Of a DNA stretch of 64,000 nt, positions 8,513 to 16,470 are shown one piece after another. Within the stretch, counting starts at the first letter, position 1. Every line of letters begins with the position of its first letter. A program made the translations under genes and the position numbers. Under the pieces are notes generated by a model. The model searched no databases. It worked only from the letters and a program-made list of their open reading frames with translations, and was not told the origin of the DNA. The stretch is from an uncultured Bacteroidales bacterium (GTDB taxonomy: Bacteria; Bacteroidota; Bacteroidia; Bacteroidales; Bacteroidaceae): positions 1 to 64,000 of the forward strand of contig CACZAN010000002.1 in assembly GCA_902779165.1 (NCBI GenBank). Direction: 5' to 3'.

Positions 8513-8595
8513 ATTACTATAATAATATGGTTTATATTGTTTCTATTTACAAGTGTGAACGCTCCCTCCAGGAAAGGGAGGGCGGGGGGAGAGTC
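8451..8595 (-). mobile_element. GC-hairpin element, copy C (non-autonomous; fills the dehydrogenase-uxaB junction)
   Basis: 145 bp with inverted ends GACTCTCCCCCC.../...GGGGGGAGAGTC. The left 62 bases (8451-8512), including an ATG on the minus strand, are identical to the left 62 bases of the nuclease-bearing copy D at 19036-19097. The middle has only about 35 AT-rich bases in place of the nuclease gene. On the minus strand its first bases overlap the TAG stop of the zinc dehydrogenase (TTT TAG ACTCTCC), and its last bases are codons 1-21 of uxaB. Confidence 0.9.
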
Positions 8596-9611
8596 TAAAA
8601 TTTTACTAAAATCCTGAACACCTTCCCCGGGGCGGCATCCCAGTCGGCCATGGCTTGTGCGGCAGCTTCGGGAACTACGACTCCGGAAATCAGCTCCTTA
8701 GTGGGACACTCGCCGCGACGCAGATAACGGATAACGGCGCGGAAGTCGTCGGGCAGGGCATTGCGCGAGCCGCGGATATCCAGCTCCTTCTGTACGAAGA
8801 ACTTGGTGGCCAGGGTCACGTCTGTCGGGGCATATCCGATACAGACAATGCGACCCGTGAAAGCAACCTCGTTGACAGCGGTAGCGTATGTTACAGCTGT
8901 TCCCACGGCCTCGATGACCACATCCGGTCCGGCGCCGTTCGTCAGCTCCTGCAGGCGGGCGTGGACATCGTCCTTGCCGCTGTTCACCGTTGCTGAGGCT
9001 CCGAGCTTTCGGGCCAGCGCCAGTTTCTCGTCATCCAGATCCATAGCGATGACCGTTGCGCCGCGCAGGCTGGCACGCACGATGGCGCCCACGCCGATCA
9101 TACCGCAACCGATGACCAGCACCGTGTCGCTGTCCGTCACCTGGCCGCGATCCACAGCGTGGAAGCCCACGCTCATAGGCTCTATCAGCGCTACATCCTG
9201 CGGTGCCAGACCCTCGGCGGAGATGACTTTCTGCCAGGGCACACAGATAAACTCGCGCATGGCTCCGTGGCGCTGCACGCCTAACGTCTCGTTGTGTTGG
9301 CAGGCGTTGAAACGGCGGCGACGACAGCTGGGACAGTTGCCGCAAGCGGTATATGGATCGACGGTCACGACCTGTCCTGCCGTGATGGTGGCGGGAACTC
9401 CTTCGCCCACCGCCTCTACGGTGGCGCTGATCTCATGACCGGGTATAACGGGCTTCAGGGCCAGTGCATTGCGGCCGCGGAATGTGTTGAGGTCCGAGCC
9501 GCAGAATCCTACATAGTTGATGCGCAGCAGCACTTCGCCGGCGGCGGGCTGCGGGGTAGAAAGCTCGATGACCTCGAGCTTCTTGGTGTCAGTAATCTGT
9601 AATGCTTTCAT
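8595..9611 (-). CDS. Zinc-dependent alcohol/sugar-acid dehydrogenase (MDR family)
   Basis: A 338-residue protein from the ATG at 9611 (MKALQITDTKKLEVIELSTP), the start that fits family alignment and lies about 20 bases after a good promoter. Catalytic zinc motif YVGFCGSD and GHE; structural zinc Cys quartet CGNCPSCRRRRFNAC; Rossmann segment VLVIGCGMIGVGAIV. Relatives oxidise L-threonine, sorbitol, L-galactonate or similar polyols and acids. With uxaB and uxaA downstream, L-galactonate-5-dehydrogenase activity (giving tagaturonate) or a 2-keto-3-deoxy-L-fuconate dehydrogenase role are both plausible; the sequence alone does not decide. Its stop TAG is formed together with the first G of element copy C. 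Confidence 0.88.
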   Translation of the reverse strand: MKALQITDTKKLEVIELSTPQPAAGEVLLRINYVGFCGSDLNTFRGRNALALKPVIPGHEISATVEAVGEGVPATITAGQVVTVDPYTACGNCPSCRRRRFNACQHNETLGVQRHGAMREFICVPWQKVISAEGLAPQDVALIEPMSVGFHAVDRGQVTDSDTVLVIGCGMIGVGAIVRASLRGATVIAMDLDDEKLALARKLGASATVNSGKDDVHARLQELTNGAGPDVVIEAVGTAVTYATAVNEVAFTGRIVCIGYAPTDVTLATKFFVQKELDIRGSRNALPDDFRAVIRYLRRGECPTKELISGVVVPEAAAQAMADWDAAPGKVFRILVKF

Positions 9612-9633
9612 GCGTTTATTGGATAATTCGCCG

Positions 9634-9641
9634 CAAAGGTA
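9634..9641 (-). promoter_or_regulatory. -7 box (TACCTTTG) for the zinc dehydrogenase-uxaB-uxaA operon
   Basis: On the minus strand TACCTTTG lies 22 bases before the dehydrogenase ATG, matching the Bacteroidetes TAnnTTTG consensus. Confidence 0.65.
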
Positions 9642-9714
9642 CACAATTATTTCCTTTCGCGCGCGCAAAACCTATATAAAAGTATGCACCTCACCACCAA
9701 TCTCCTCCATTTTT

Positions 9715-9770
9715 CAAATTTTAACAGAAAAAGAGCGCACCCGTCACGGATTTTGCTTATCTTTGCAGCG
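9715..9770 (+). promoter_or_regulatory. Repeated 56-bp promoter block, copy 1
   Basis: The block starts CAAATTTTAACAG, continues with AAAGAGCGCACCCGTCACGG (half of a terminator stem) and ends TTTTGCTTATCTTTGCAGCG, containing the -7 box TATCTTTG (9758-9765). It is identical to 13574-13629 except for one base (TAT/TAC). The ATG of the TPR gene follows only 10 bases after the -7 box, so the leader would be almost absent. Confidence 0.8.
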
Positions 9771-9775
9771 AAATT

Positions 9776-11332
9776 ATGAATCGAAAGGTACTTTTCATCA
9801 TCCTCGCCCTCGTGGCTGTCAGCCTTCTCGTCATCTTCGGCGTGCATGGCTGCCAGCGCCGTGCCGACCGGATGCGGGCGGTGCTGGACTCCGCCTTGCA
9901 GCAGAATCGCAACTACATCCCCTTCACCTCTGACTCCGCCCTGCTGGAGGTGGTCGAGTACTACGACCGCTACGGCACACCCAACGACCGACTGCGCGCC
10001 CACTATGCCCTCGGCTGCGTCTACCGCGACCTGCACGACGCCCCCATCGCCCTGCTGACCTGGGAGCGGGGCATTGCTGCCGCCGACACCACCGCCGCCG
10101 ACTGCGACTTCGCCACCCTCTTCCGCGTCTATGGTCAGATGGCAAGTATCTATTTCCGCCAATTTATGCCTGAGAAAGAGCTGACGGCAAGAAACAAGTA
10201 TTGTGATTATGCTTTGTTAGCTACTGATACCTTAAATTATATAAGGGGGTTGCTCCTGCGAAATGATGCCTTCCTCGCCCTTGGCGACACCGCAGCCGTC
10301 TTTCGGAATATTGAACACGTTCGTCAACTATATTTGGAAAGAGGCTTAAAGGCAGAGGCCGCCCAAGTCTATCCGTCAGCAATTCAGATAGCCCTGACGA
10401 GAAATCAACTTGAACAGGCAAGGGAAATGATGAACGTCTTCGAAGGAGAATCTGGTCTCTTCGATGAACAAGGTAATATTGCTCCCTATCGCGAAATATA
10501 TTACTATAACAAAGGTATGTACTACCTTGGAATCAATCGATTGGATTCTGCAGAACATTGGTTCCGTAGAGTTTTGAGTGTTAATGGACTAGAATCAAAT
10601 GCATATCATGGTTTATTGTCTCTGTATAAATATAAAGGCAACATCGACTCTACTTTCAAATATTCCAATCTATATGATAAGGCCCTGGTTGATTTTATGG
10701 GCCAAACGAAAACAACGGCCATCTCTCAAACAGAGGGTATGTATGATTATAGCCGCCAACAACAAATGGCACAGGCTCAGGAACGGAGGGCGAACAGCTT
10801 CAAACTTGCGTTGATTGCTTTCTTAACAATCGGCTTCGCGATTGCACTTCGTGTTCGATGGATTGCCCAAAAAAGAAAGGAGGAGAAGAAACATTTACTG
10901 AACACATATCATCTTGCATTAGATGAATTGGATAAGATAAAGCGAGAAACCGAGGTCCTCAGAAACGCCACTTCTACAAACAGGGAAACAGACCAGCTGT
11001 TAAAGGAAAAAGTTGAGCAAATAGAAGAACTGGAGACCCTGGTAGATCAATTGAAAAAGCAAGTTGGAGAAACCGAAAGCATCACGATAAAACAGAAGCT
11101 CGAGGACACCGAAATCGTCAAAAGCTTCCATTCCATGGCAGATTACCATAATGGCAATACTCCAAGAACTGCTACTGCCAAAGAATGGGGAACCTTGATG
11201 GAGACGATTCGGAGTTGTCATCCCACGTTCTATTTCTTCCTCCAAAGCCACAAGCTCTCAGATTTAAAGCAGAAAGTCTGCATCTTGTCTTATCTGGGCT
11301 GTGAGCTGAATGGATATCTTCGTGGAATATAA
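9776..11332 (+). CDS. TPR/transmembrane/coiled-coil regulator, C-terminal DNA-binding part missing
   Basis: A 518-residue protein: an N-terminal membrane anchor (KVLFIILALVAVSLLVIFGV) ending in a Cys, TPR-like helices at about 60-320, a second membrane segment at about 342-362 (LALIAFLTIGFAIALRV) and a coiled coil at about 370-460. Bacteroidales relatives of this layout continue with a LuxR-like helix-turn-helix after a segment like 'LSDLKQKVCILSYLG'. Here the protein stops a few residues after that point (CELNGYLRGI), so the DNA-binding part is gone. Base composition changes sharply within the gene: very GC-rich up to about 10140, AT-rich afterwards, suggesting a recombined allele. It is followed by a long gene-free stretch and then a lipoprotein. 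Confidence 0.8.
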   Translation: MNRKVLFIILALVAVSLLVIFGVHGCQRRADRMRAVLDSALQQNRNYIPFTSDSALLEVVEYYDRYGTPNDRLRAHYALGCVYRDLHDAPIALLTWERGIAAADTTAADCDFATLFRVYGQMASIYFRQFMPEKELTARNKYCDYALLATDTLNYIRGLLLRNDAFLALGDTAAVFRNIEHVRQLYLERGLKAEAAQVYPSAIQIALTRNQLEQAREMMNVFEGESGLFDEQGNIAPYREIYYYNKGMYYLGINRLDSAEHWFRRVLSVNGLESNAYHGLLSLYKYKGNIDSTFKYSNLYDKALVDFMGQTKTTAISQTEGMYDYSRQQQMAQAQERRANSFKLALIAFLTIGFAIALRVRWIAQKRKEEKKHLLNTYHLALDELDKIKRETEVLRNATSTNRETDQLLKEKVEQIEELETLVDQLKKQVGETESITIKQKLEDTEIVKSFHSMADYHNGNTPRTATAKEWGTLMETIRSCHPTFYFFLQSHKLSDLKQKVCILSYLGCELNGYLRGI

Positions 11333-11382
11333 GCATTTACGCCGCTCCTATATACGATTTCTCCTATTCTCTGATGACTTTC

Positions 11383-11474
11383 TGATGAATTCATCTTGAG
11401 TGTCGTCATAATAGGCCGTTTCCATTTGATTATCATCTATTTATCCTATTTTTTGATGAATTCTTGATGAATTC
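11383..11474. repeat. Three direct copies of TGATGAATTC after the TPR gene
   Basis: The decamer occurs at 11383, 11454 and 11465 in the 342-base gap 11333-11674, which otherwise holds no gene. The last two are nearly adjacent. No function is assigned. Confidence 0.6.
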
Positions 11475-11514
11475 TTTTCTCATAAAAAATTTGCCAATAT
11501 TAGATAAAAATGCG

Positions 11515-11638
11515 TATCTTTGCGCCGCGCAGAACAGAAAATAGCATTAAAAAATGGCGATAAAATCAAAAAAGTGGCCTCCTGCTGTACTATTTCTGCT
11601 GAAAAGTGTGTATATGTGAATAGGAAGCAATATCTTTG
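11515..11638 (+). promoter_or_regulatory. Two -7 boxes (TATCTTTG) upstream of the lipoprotein gene
   Basis: TATCTTTG occurs at 11515-11522 (followed by CGCCGCGCAG) and at 11631-11638 (followed by CACTAAAC). The second is 37 bases before the ATG at 11675 and is the likelier promoter; the first could serve a longer leader. Confidence 0.6.
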
Positions 11639-11674
11639 CACTAAACATTAGATAGATTCAAAAAAACTCTGATT

Positions 11675-12610
11675 ATGAAAAAGATTCAATTCAAAACGAT
11701 ATTCTTACTCTTAGCCATCATCTCGGCACCAATGGTATCATGTGGTGACAAGGAGGAAGATGCGACCGAGCCAACGACTCCTGAAGTGGTGGACTCTCTT
11801 AGTGAACCAAAGGACACGCTGGTTATCCCTCCTGACACCCTGTTCGCCGAGTCTGATGCCATTCAGATTGAGTTTCATCTGTTTAACGGAAGATGTGATA
11901 CGTCCTCGACCTTTGTTGAAGGAGAGACCATCTTGTTCCTTCTGAACATCACGAATAAGACGGATAGTACCTTGCGCCTGTTCAGGGATTTCTGGTTCAA
12001 TGGACAAGATATGTTCCGAATCACGTCCTTGGATGGCAAGGATTATGGGACATTTTGGGAATATCGTCAACCATTTCCGTCGAGAACACCTTTTTTCTCA
12101 TCTCAAGAGAAGCAATATATTTTTGCCTCTTGGTATAACTCCATAAGAGGTTCTGTGCCTCCGGCTTGTAATCGTAAAGACAGCGCCGTCATACCTCCTG
12201 GCAACTACCGCGCTGTCGCCTCCCTGCTCATGCCTGATAGTACGACAGCGTTGACTTGTGCGGTTTATTTTGAAGTGGTGCCTTTTGATTCGATAGAACG
12301 CACGGATTGTTATCAAGTCGCTGTAGGAAGAATCGGCGATTATGGACAGGTGTGGGCGATGATTCTGGATGCACCTGAAATTTCGCAGCCGACGACCACT
12401 TCAAATGACGTTTACGAACTCCGTAAGTATGAAGCACCTTCAGTAGGCCAGGCCATCCGTTTCCCTAGCAGCGACCTCCCGAATCAAGAGGTATCTGTTG
12501 ATGACACACTCTGCGTGTACATTTCGGGCTATACTTTATCATACGAATCCGATCATGGAATGATTATGTCTACACCTCATTACGACTGTAATGTAATTCT
12601 TTATCAATGA
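11675..12610 (+). CDS. Secreted lipoprotein, BsuPI-like beta-sandwich candidate
   Basis: A 311-residue protein with signal peptide MKKIQFKTIFLLLAIISAPM and lipobox VSCGDKEED. After an acidic/Thr-Pro linker, residues about 75-195 carry an Ig-like pattern (FVEGETILFLLNITNKTDSTLRL...PPGNYRAVASL) reminiscent of the intracellular proteinase inhibitor BsuPI fold that occurs in Bacteroidales lipoproteins. No catalytic motif is seen. It starts a run of three plus-strand genes for exported proteins, with its own promoter upstream. Role unknown. Confidence 0.8.
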   Translation: MKKIQFKTIFLLLAIISAPMVSCGDKEEDATEPTTPEVVDSLSEPKDTLVIPPDTLFAESDAIQIEFHLFNGRCDTSSTFVEGETILFLLNITNKTDSTLRLFRDFWFNGQDMFRITSLDGKDYGTFWEYRQPFPSRTPFFSSQEKQYIFASWYNSIRGSVPPACNRKDSAVIPPGNYRAVASLLMPDSTTALTCAVYFEVVPFDSIERTDCYQVAVGRIGDYGQVWAMILDAPEISQPTTTSNDVYELRKYEAPSVGQAIRFPSSDLPNQEVSVDDTLCVYISGYTLSYESDHGMIMSTPHYDCNVILYQ

Positions 12611-12664
12611 TGAAATTTTAGGAGTAAATCTCGATATTTCAGCAGATACTAATCAATTACCGAT

Positions 12665-13564
12665 ATGAAACACCTATTATCCTTAATATCTCTTTTCCTT
12701 GCTTGTGAATCTATACAAGCACAGGACGCAGGTTACCGCCCCTTCATTGAGGAGGGGAAGGTGTGGATGTCACAGTCAGATGACGATATGACGTATGAGG
12801 GTTTGGAACCTCAAAGGCTTGATGGCGCACCATGTGCCTATTATATCGAATATAATTACTTCGATGGCGACACCATTGTCGGCGGAACTCTGTGCAAGCG
12901 ATGGATACAGAATTATGTTCGCCCCACGGATGGTAAATCTGTTTCTTACGTTGTTCCTGTCTATGAGGAGGACAAGAAAGTGTGGTTTTTTTTTGAAGAA
13001 GGAGTGGGGCCTTTTCTGATGTACGACTTCGGTGCACAGGTTGGCGACACCATAGTCATAGAGCATCCAGGTATGATGTTGTATCAACGTACCAAGAAAG
13101 TCGATAGCATAGACTGGCTTATAAACAGTTGGCGCGACTCCTTGGTCGTACATTCTGTAGGAGAGGAAGAACATGGTTGCCGGAACCAGCTTAGTACCCA
13201 TTTCTACACAACGTTGAATGATCAGAGCAGTAATACGTATTTCCTTAAAGATAATTATTTTATGCAAGGCATTGGCTCACATTGGGCTCCACGATACAAC
13301 AATTGTTTTGTTGGACAGACGATAGCTCCATGGCTTTTGTATTGTTCCTTGGGCAGTGAAATTCTATATGTTAATGAGAAACGAGCACAATATTTAGGAA
13401 TCCCCCTCCCAACCTCCATCACCGCCCCTCACTTCGACGCCTCCTCTGAAAACCGATCATTGTCATCTGCCAACTGGGCCGACCTCTCCGGCCGCCACCT
13501 CTCCGCGCCTCCCACCCGAAAGGGAGTGTATATCAGAGATGGGAGAAAGGTGGTGGTGAAATAA
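12665..13564 (+). CDS. Secreted protein with short C-terminal GRxL...KGVYIRDGRKVVVK tail
   Basis: A 299-residue protein with signal peptide MKHLLSLISLFLACESIQA. The body carries the pattern FIEEGKVWM...YFDGDTIVGGTLCKRW...LMYDFGAQVGDTI, which recurs in the next gene, so the two are paralogues. The tail WADLSGRHLSAPPTRKGVYI...GRKVVVK matches a short tail common at the end of exported Prevotella/Bacteroides proteins, possibly a sorting or anchoring signal. The last 46 coding bases before the stop are the same as in the next gene, although the bodies differ. Function unknown. Confidence 0.8.
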   Translation: MKHLLSLISLFLACESIQAQDAGYRPFIEEGKVWMSQSDDDMTYEGLEPQRLDGAPCAYYIEYNYFDGDTIVGGTLCKRWIQNYVRPTDGKSVSYVVPVYEEDKKVWFFFEEGVGPFLMYDFGAQVGDTIVIEHPGMMLYQRTKKVDSIDWLINSWRDSLVVHSVGEEEHGCRNQLSTHFYTTLNDQSSNTYFLKDNYFMQGIGSHWAPRYNNCFVGQTIAPWLLYCSLGSEILYVNEKRAQYLGIPLPTSITAPHFDASSENRSLSSANWADLSGRHLSAPPTRKGVYIRDGRKVVVK

Positions 13565-13573
13565 AATAAAAAA

Positions 13574-13629
13574 CAAATTTTAACAGAAAAAGAGCGCACC
13601 CGTCACGGATTTTGCTTACCTTTGCAGCG
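13574..13629 (+). promoter_or_regulatory. Repeated 56-bp promoter block, copy 2
   Basis: One-mismatch copy of 9715-9770, here with -7 box TACCTTTG (13617-13624), placed 10 bases after the stop of the preceding gene and about 30 bases before the next ATG at 13659. Confidence 0.8.
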
Positions 13630-13658
13630 TCATTATCAAACTTAATCTATATTATATA

Positions 13659-15044
13659 ATGAAAAGGATACTTTTTCTCATAATAATCTGTTTATGTTTA
13701 CCAGAATTGCCATGTATTGCACAGTCTTTGGTGGATGAGAACAATGTGTGGACATACTGCAATGTGGGATATAATGAGTGGTTGAGAAATGATCCGGTCT
13801 GTGAGTTGTCGTTTGACAAATACTACTTCGAAGGTGACACCGTGATAGGAGGTCAAGCGTACAAAAAGCTCTGGATGCAGAAGATAGCCCACAAGAAGAA
13901 CTGGACTCCCGATGATGTGCAAACATGGGTTCTTTCAGACGAGGTGGAAGTTTTAACCCCAAGCTACTGCCTTGGCGTCCGTGAAGAGGACGGGCGTGTG
14001 CTTGTGAATGCTGAGGAATATAGGAAATGGGCGAATCTGAGCGAAAAAGAGGGCGCTATTCAGAAACTGCTCGATGAACAGATTATAATTCCACAAGAAC
14101 AGGAATACGTTCTCTATGATTTCAGCGGGGACGTTCCAGAGGGAGTCCTACCATCCATTGGGAATGTCAGATACCTGATTTATTCACTGCAAGATGACCC
14201 GCCAGTCGGTGTACGTCGAGAGTCTTATCTCAACCTGTTTCTCAGGGCAAATCAGTTAGTATACCAGAATCCGAAATTCATTTCCGATCCTTTCTTCCCT
14301 GAAGTTGAAAGCCCCTTCTCTAACCGTCCCTTTGTGGAAGATGGAAAGGTGTGGGTCGTGTGCCGGCGTATCTTAGTTCCTGCGATATGGGATCTCGTCG
14401 CATACAGGGAAACCTTTACAATTGCGGGCGATACCGTAATAGGTGACAAGGCATGCAAGAAAATGATGCATGAGACGGACGACCGGATAAAGGGTACCGT
14501 ACAGACGGAATATTTGATGGCTTTGCGCGAAGAGGGGAAACAGGTATATTTCTATCCGCGAGGCACATCGGAACCCCTGCTTCTATATGACTTTGGCGCA
14601 TCGGAAAGCGACACATTATTCATTTATGATGGCAACCCGGAAAATGTCAACAAGTCTCAACTCTGGAGATGTAAGGTGTCTGTGCTGCGGGTTGAAGGAA
14701 GCAATCTCATTATAGACAACATTTCTGCAAGAGAGGATTATAAGATAGAATTCTTTGATTTGGAGTATACCTGGGTCGAAAGCATAGGTTCATATTACGG
14801 CCCTACATATAATGTCATATATGGGCCGTGGTATGATGAAGAACAGTGGCTGGCCGAGTGTCGTGTGGGAAATGAGATTCTTTATCAGGACGAGAGGACT
14901 GATAATATCTCAACCCCCTCATCCCTCGACTCCGGCTCCTCACCCCTCACCCCTTGGTACTCCCTCTCCGGCCACCGCCTCTCTACACCTCCAACCCGAA
15001 AGGGAGTGTATATCAGAGATGGGAGAAAGGTGGTGGTGAAGTGA
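13659..15044 (+). CDS. Secreted protein with two copies of the paralogous domain and the same C-terminal tail
   Basis: A 461-residue protein with signal peptide MKRILFLIIICLCLPELPCIAQ. The domain of the previous gene is present twice: VDENNVWTYCN...YYFEGDTVIGGQAYKKLW in the first half and FVEDGKVWVVCR...FTIAGDTVIGDKACKKMM with LLLYDFGASESDTL in the second. It ends in the GHRLSTPPTRKGVYI...GRKVVVK tail. The 3' coding end is nearly identical in DNA to that of the previous gene, pointing to recent conversion or duplication. It is expressed from copy 2 of the repeated promoter block. Function unknown. Confidence 0.82.
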   Translation: MKRILFLIIICLCLPELPCIAQSLVDENNVWTYCNVGYNEWLRNDPVCELSFDKYYFEGDTVIGGQAYKKLWMQKIAHKKNWTPDDVQTWVLSDEVEVLTPSYCLGVREEDGRVLVNAEEYRKWANLSEKEGAIQKLLDEQIIIPQEQEYVLYDFSGDVPEGVLPSIGNVRYLIYSLQDDPPVGVRRESYLNLFLRANQLVYQNPKFISDPFFPEVESPFSNRPFVEDGKVWVVCRRILVPAIWDLVAYRETFTIAGDTVIGDKACKKMMHETDDRIKGTVQTEYLMALREEGKQVYFYPRGTSEPLLLYDFGASESDTLFIYDGNPENVNKSQLWRCKVSVLRVEGSNLIIDNISAREDYKIEFFDLEYTWVESIGSYYGPTYNVIYGPWYDEEQWLAECRVGNEILYQDERTDNISTPSSLDSGSSPLTPWYSLSGHRLSTPPTRKGVYIRDGRKVVVK

Positions 15045-15128
15045 ACGGCATGCAAGTGCTTTTGCAGATGTCTTCAAACAGATTTTCATCGACCAGTTTG
15101 AGTTTGCGGTAAGAGAATATTTCTAAAA

Positions 15129-15290
15129 CAAATTTTAACAGAAAAAGAATTCCCTCACACACTATACGGCGAGTATTGAGATTAGGATAAACCATCTCGT
15201 ACTCGCCGAGCGCTGAGAAGTCTACGGCGGAAACGATACTCAATCGTTGTCCTTGTAGCCACCCGTCACGGATTGGGTGCGCTCTTTTCG
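15129..15290. repeat. Split copy of the CAAATTTTAACAG...CACCCGTCACGGATT repeat
   Basis: 15129-15147 matches the first 19 bases of the 56-bp block and 15259-15274 matches its CACCCGTCACGGATT part; about 112 unrelated bases lie between. The inserted bases hold a complementary pair, GGCGAGTA (about 15168) and TACTCGCC (about 15201). The right part continues GGGTGCGCTCTTTT, completing the stem that is only half present in the promoter copies. Confidence 0.7.
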
Positions 15291-15301
15291 ATGTTCAGCA
15301 T

Positions 15302-15976
15302 TTAACTTTCCTTCCTCAGTACATAGACACGATGACTGCCGCGACCCTCAAAGGTGATGCCGGAATACTGGTATTGAACGAGTTCGCGCAATTCCCGCTG
15401 GGCGCTGGAGTAGGAGAGGCCCGTCAGCTCGGCATAATCGCCCACGTGCATGAAGTGATGTTCTTGGAGGTATTGGTGGGCGGCTTCGATACGTTGGTTC
15501 TGCGTGGTGTCGTCAATGGTGATGCGATGTCCCTGCTTGCCACCGGCACGTTTCAGCTCCTGCTGGTTGAAGCGGATGCAGACCTTGCGAAACAGATCTT
15601 TGTCCTTGCGGAAGTTCAGGTGGTGCAGCTCGATGTTGCGGGCGTTGGGTTCTGTCGCTTTCTTCGTCGTTCCTTCTGCAGCCTCCAGCTCATCGTCCAG
15701 CTGTTGCTTGCGTTCTTCCTTCAGCCGGATTCCTAAGCTGAAAGTCCCAATTCCAGGAATCGTCACCGTGCGTCCTTCGCCCAGCAGCAGCACCAGCTCG
15801 TTTGCCGCATCCGTCAACACTCCGGCGATGACGCTCTCGCTGAAGCCGCGGCGGTGGGCTACCATATTGATGAATTTCTCGCCCGAGACATGTTCTATGG
15901 GATGAAGGCGATAGACAGTGCGCGTCTTGTGCATATCGAAGGAGTCGCGCTGCTCCAGTTTGTAATATCGGATCAT
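15302..15976 (-). CDS. HU-like DNA-binding protein with C-terminal winged-helix-like region
   Basis: A 224-residue protein. Residues about 20-95 (SGEKFINMVAHRRGFSESVIAGVLTDAANELVLLLGEGRTVTIPGIGTFSLGIR) follow the HU/IHF fold with its GRTVTIPGIGTF strand, as in the HU-like proteins abundant in Bacteroidales. A charged linker (EERKQQLDDELEAAEG) leads to a C-terminal domain (YLQEHHFMHVGDYAELTGLSYSSAQRELRELV) that looks like a winged helix. It probably binds DNA, either as a nucleoid protein or a regulator. It is single and minus-strand in an accessory region, upstream of a GT-rich tandem repeat. Confidence 0.8.
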   Translation of the reverse strand: MIRYYKLEQRDSFDMHKTRTVYRLHPIEHVSGEKFINMVAHRRGFSESVIAGVLTDAANELVLLLGEGRTVTIPGIGTFSLGIRLKEERKQQLDDELEAAEGTTKKATEPNARNIELHHLNFRKDKDLFRKVCIRFNQQELKRAGGKQGHRITIDDTTQNQRIEAAHQYLQEHHFMHVGDYAELTGLSYSSAQRELRELVQYQYSGITFEGRGSHRVYVLRKES

Positions 15977-15980
15977 GAGA

Positions 15981-16053
15981 TTTTAAGGGGTTAAGGGTTC
16001 AAGGGGTTTAAGGAGTTTAAGAGTTTAAGGGTTCAAGGGGGTAAGGGGTTGAA
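15981..16053. repeat. GT-rich tandem repeat of TTTAAGGG/TTCAAGGG units
   Basis: About nine imperfect units such as TTTAAGGAG, TTCAAGGGG and TTAAGGGG lie just upstream of the HU-like gene. A second array with the same unit lies at 55132-55190. The rest of the gap to 16470 holds an imperfect inverted repeat (TTCACCACTCGG...CCGAGTGAA, about 16169-16203) and the promoter of the VapE gene, with no further gene seen. Confidence 0.75.
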
Positions 16054-16388
16054 TAGTTTCTTTTCGCCGGCAAATTTACGAGTTCTTCTGGAGACATACA
16101 AAAATTCGTCCTTAAATTAAGTTAAAACGGCTCTGTGGTCTTCAAAAACCATTTTACGGTTTTCTTTATTCACCACTCGGATTTCATAACTCACCGAGTG
16201 AATAGTAGATAAGATGTGGGCGTGTGGAAGAATAAGTATAGAGGTGGGGAGGTATACAACAGGTGGTTGAAGTGTTTGGCGAAGGTCGTCAGGAGGCAAA
16301 CTTATAGGCGAAATAGGCCGCACTTCTTGCTGTTATCCAGCAAGTTAGACAAACATGGGTGCCTCTTGACAACGGCGAAAAAATGTTG

Positions 16389-16396
16389 TATCTTTG
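16389..16396 (+). promoter_or_regulatory. -7 box (TATCTTTG) with upstream TTGACA for the VapE gene
   Basis: TTGACAACGG at 16366 and TATCTTTG at 16389 have the spacing expected for a Bacteroidetes promoter; the ATG at 16471 follows after about 75 bases. Confidence 0.6.
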
Positions 16397-16470
16397 CACC
16401 TGGTTTCTGACCATGCATGCTCTAAACCGAACAAAAAACAACTATTACAAACTTTAATTTTAGAAACAAA

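Noticed and set aside
15013-15243. Open frame on the minus strand (FSYRKLKLVDENLFEDICK region)
   Set aside because: It crosses the split repeat and the tail of the secreted protein gene, has no recognisable family and no promoter.
15981-16053. Tandem repeat considered as a CRISPR array
   Set aside because: Units are about 8-9 bases with no unique spacers; no cas genes are in the window.
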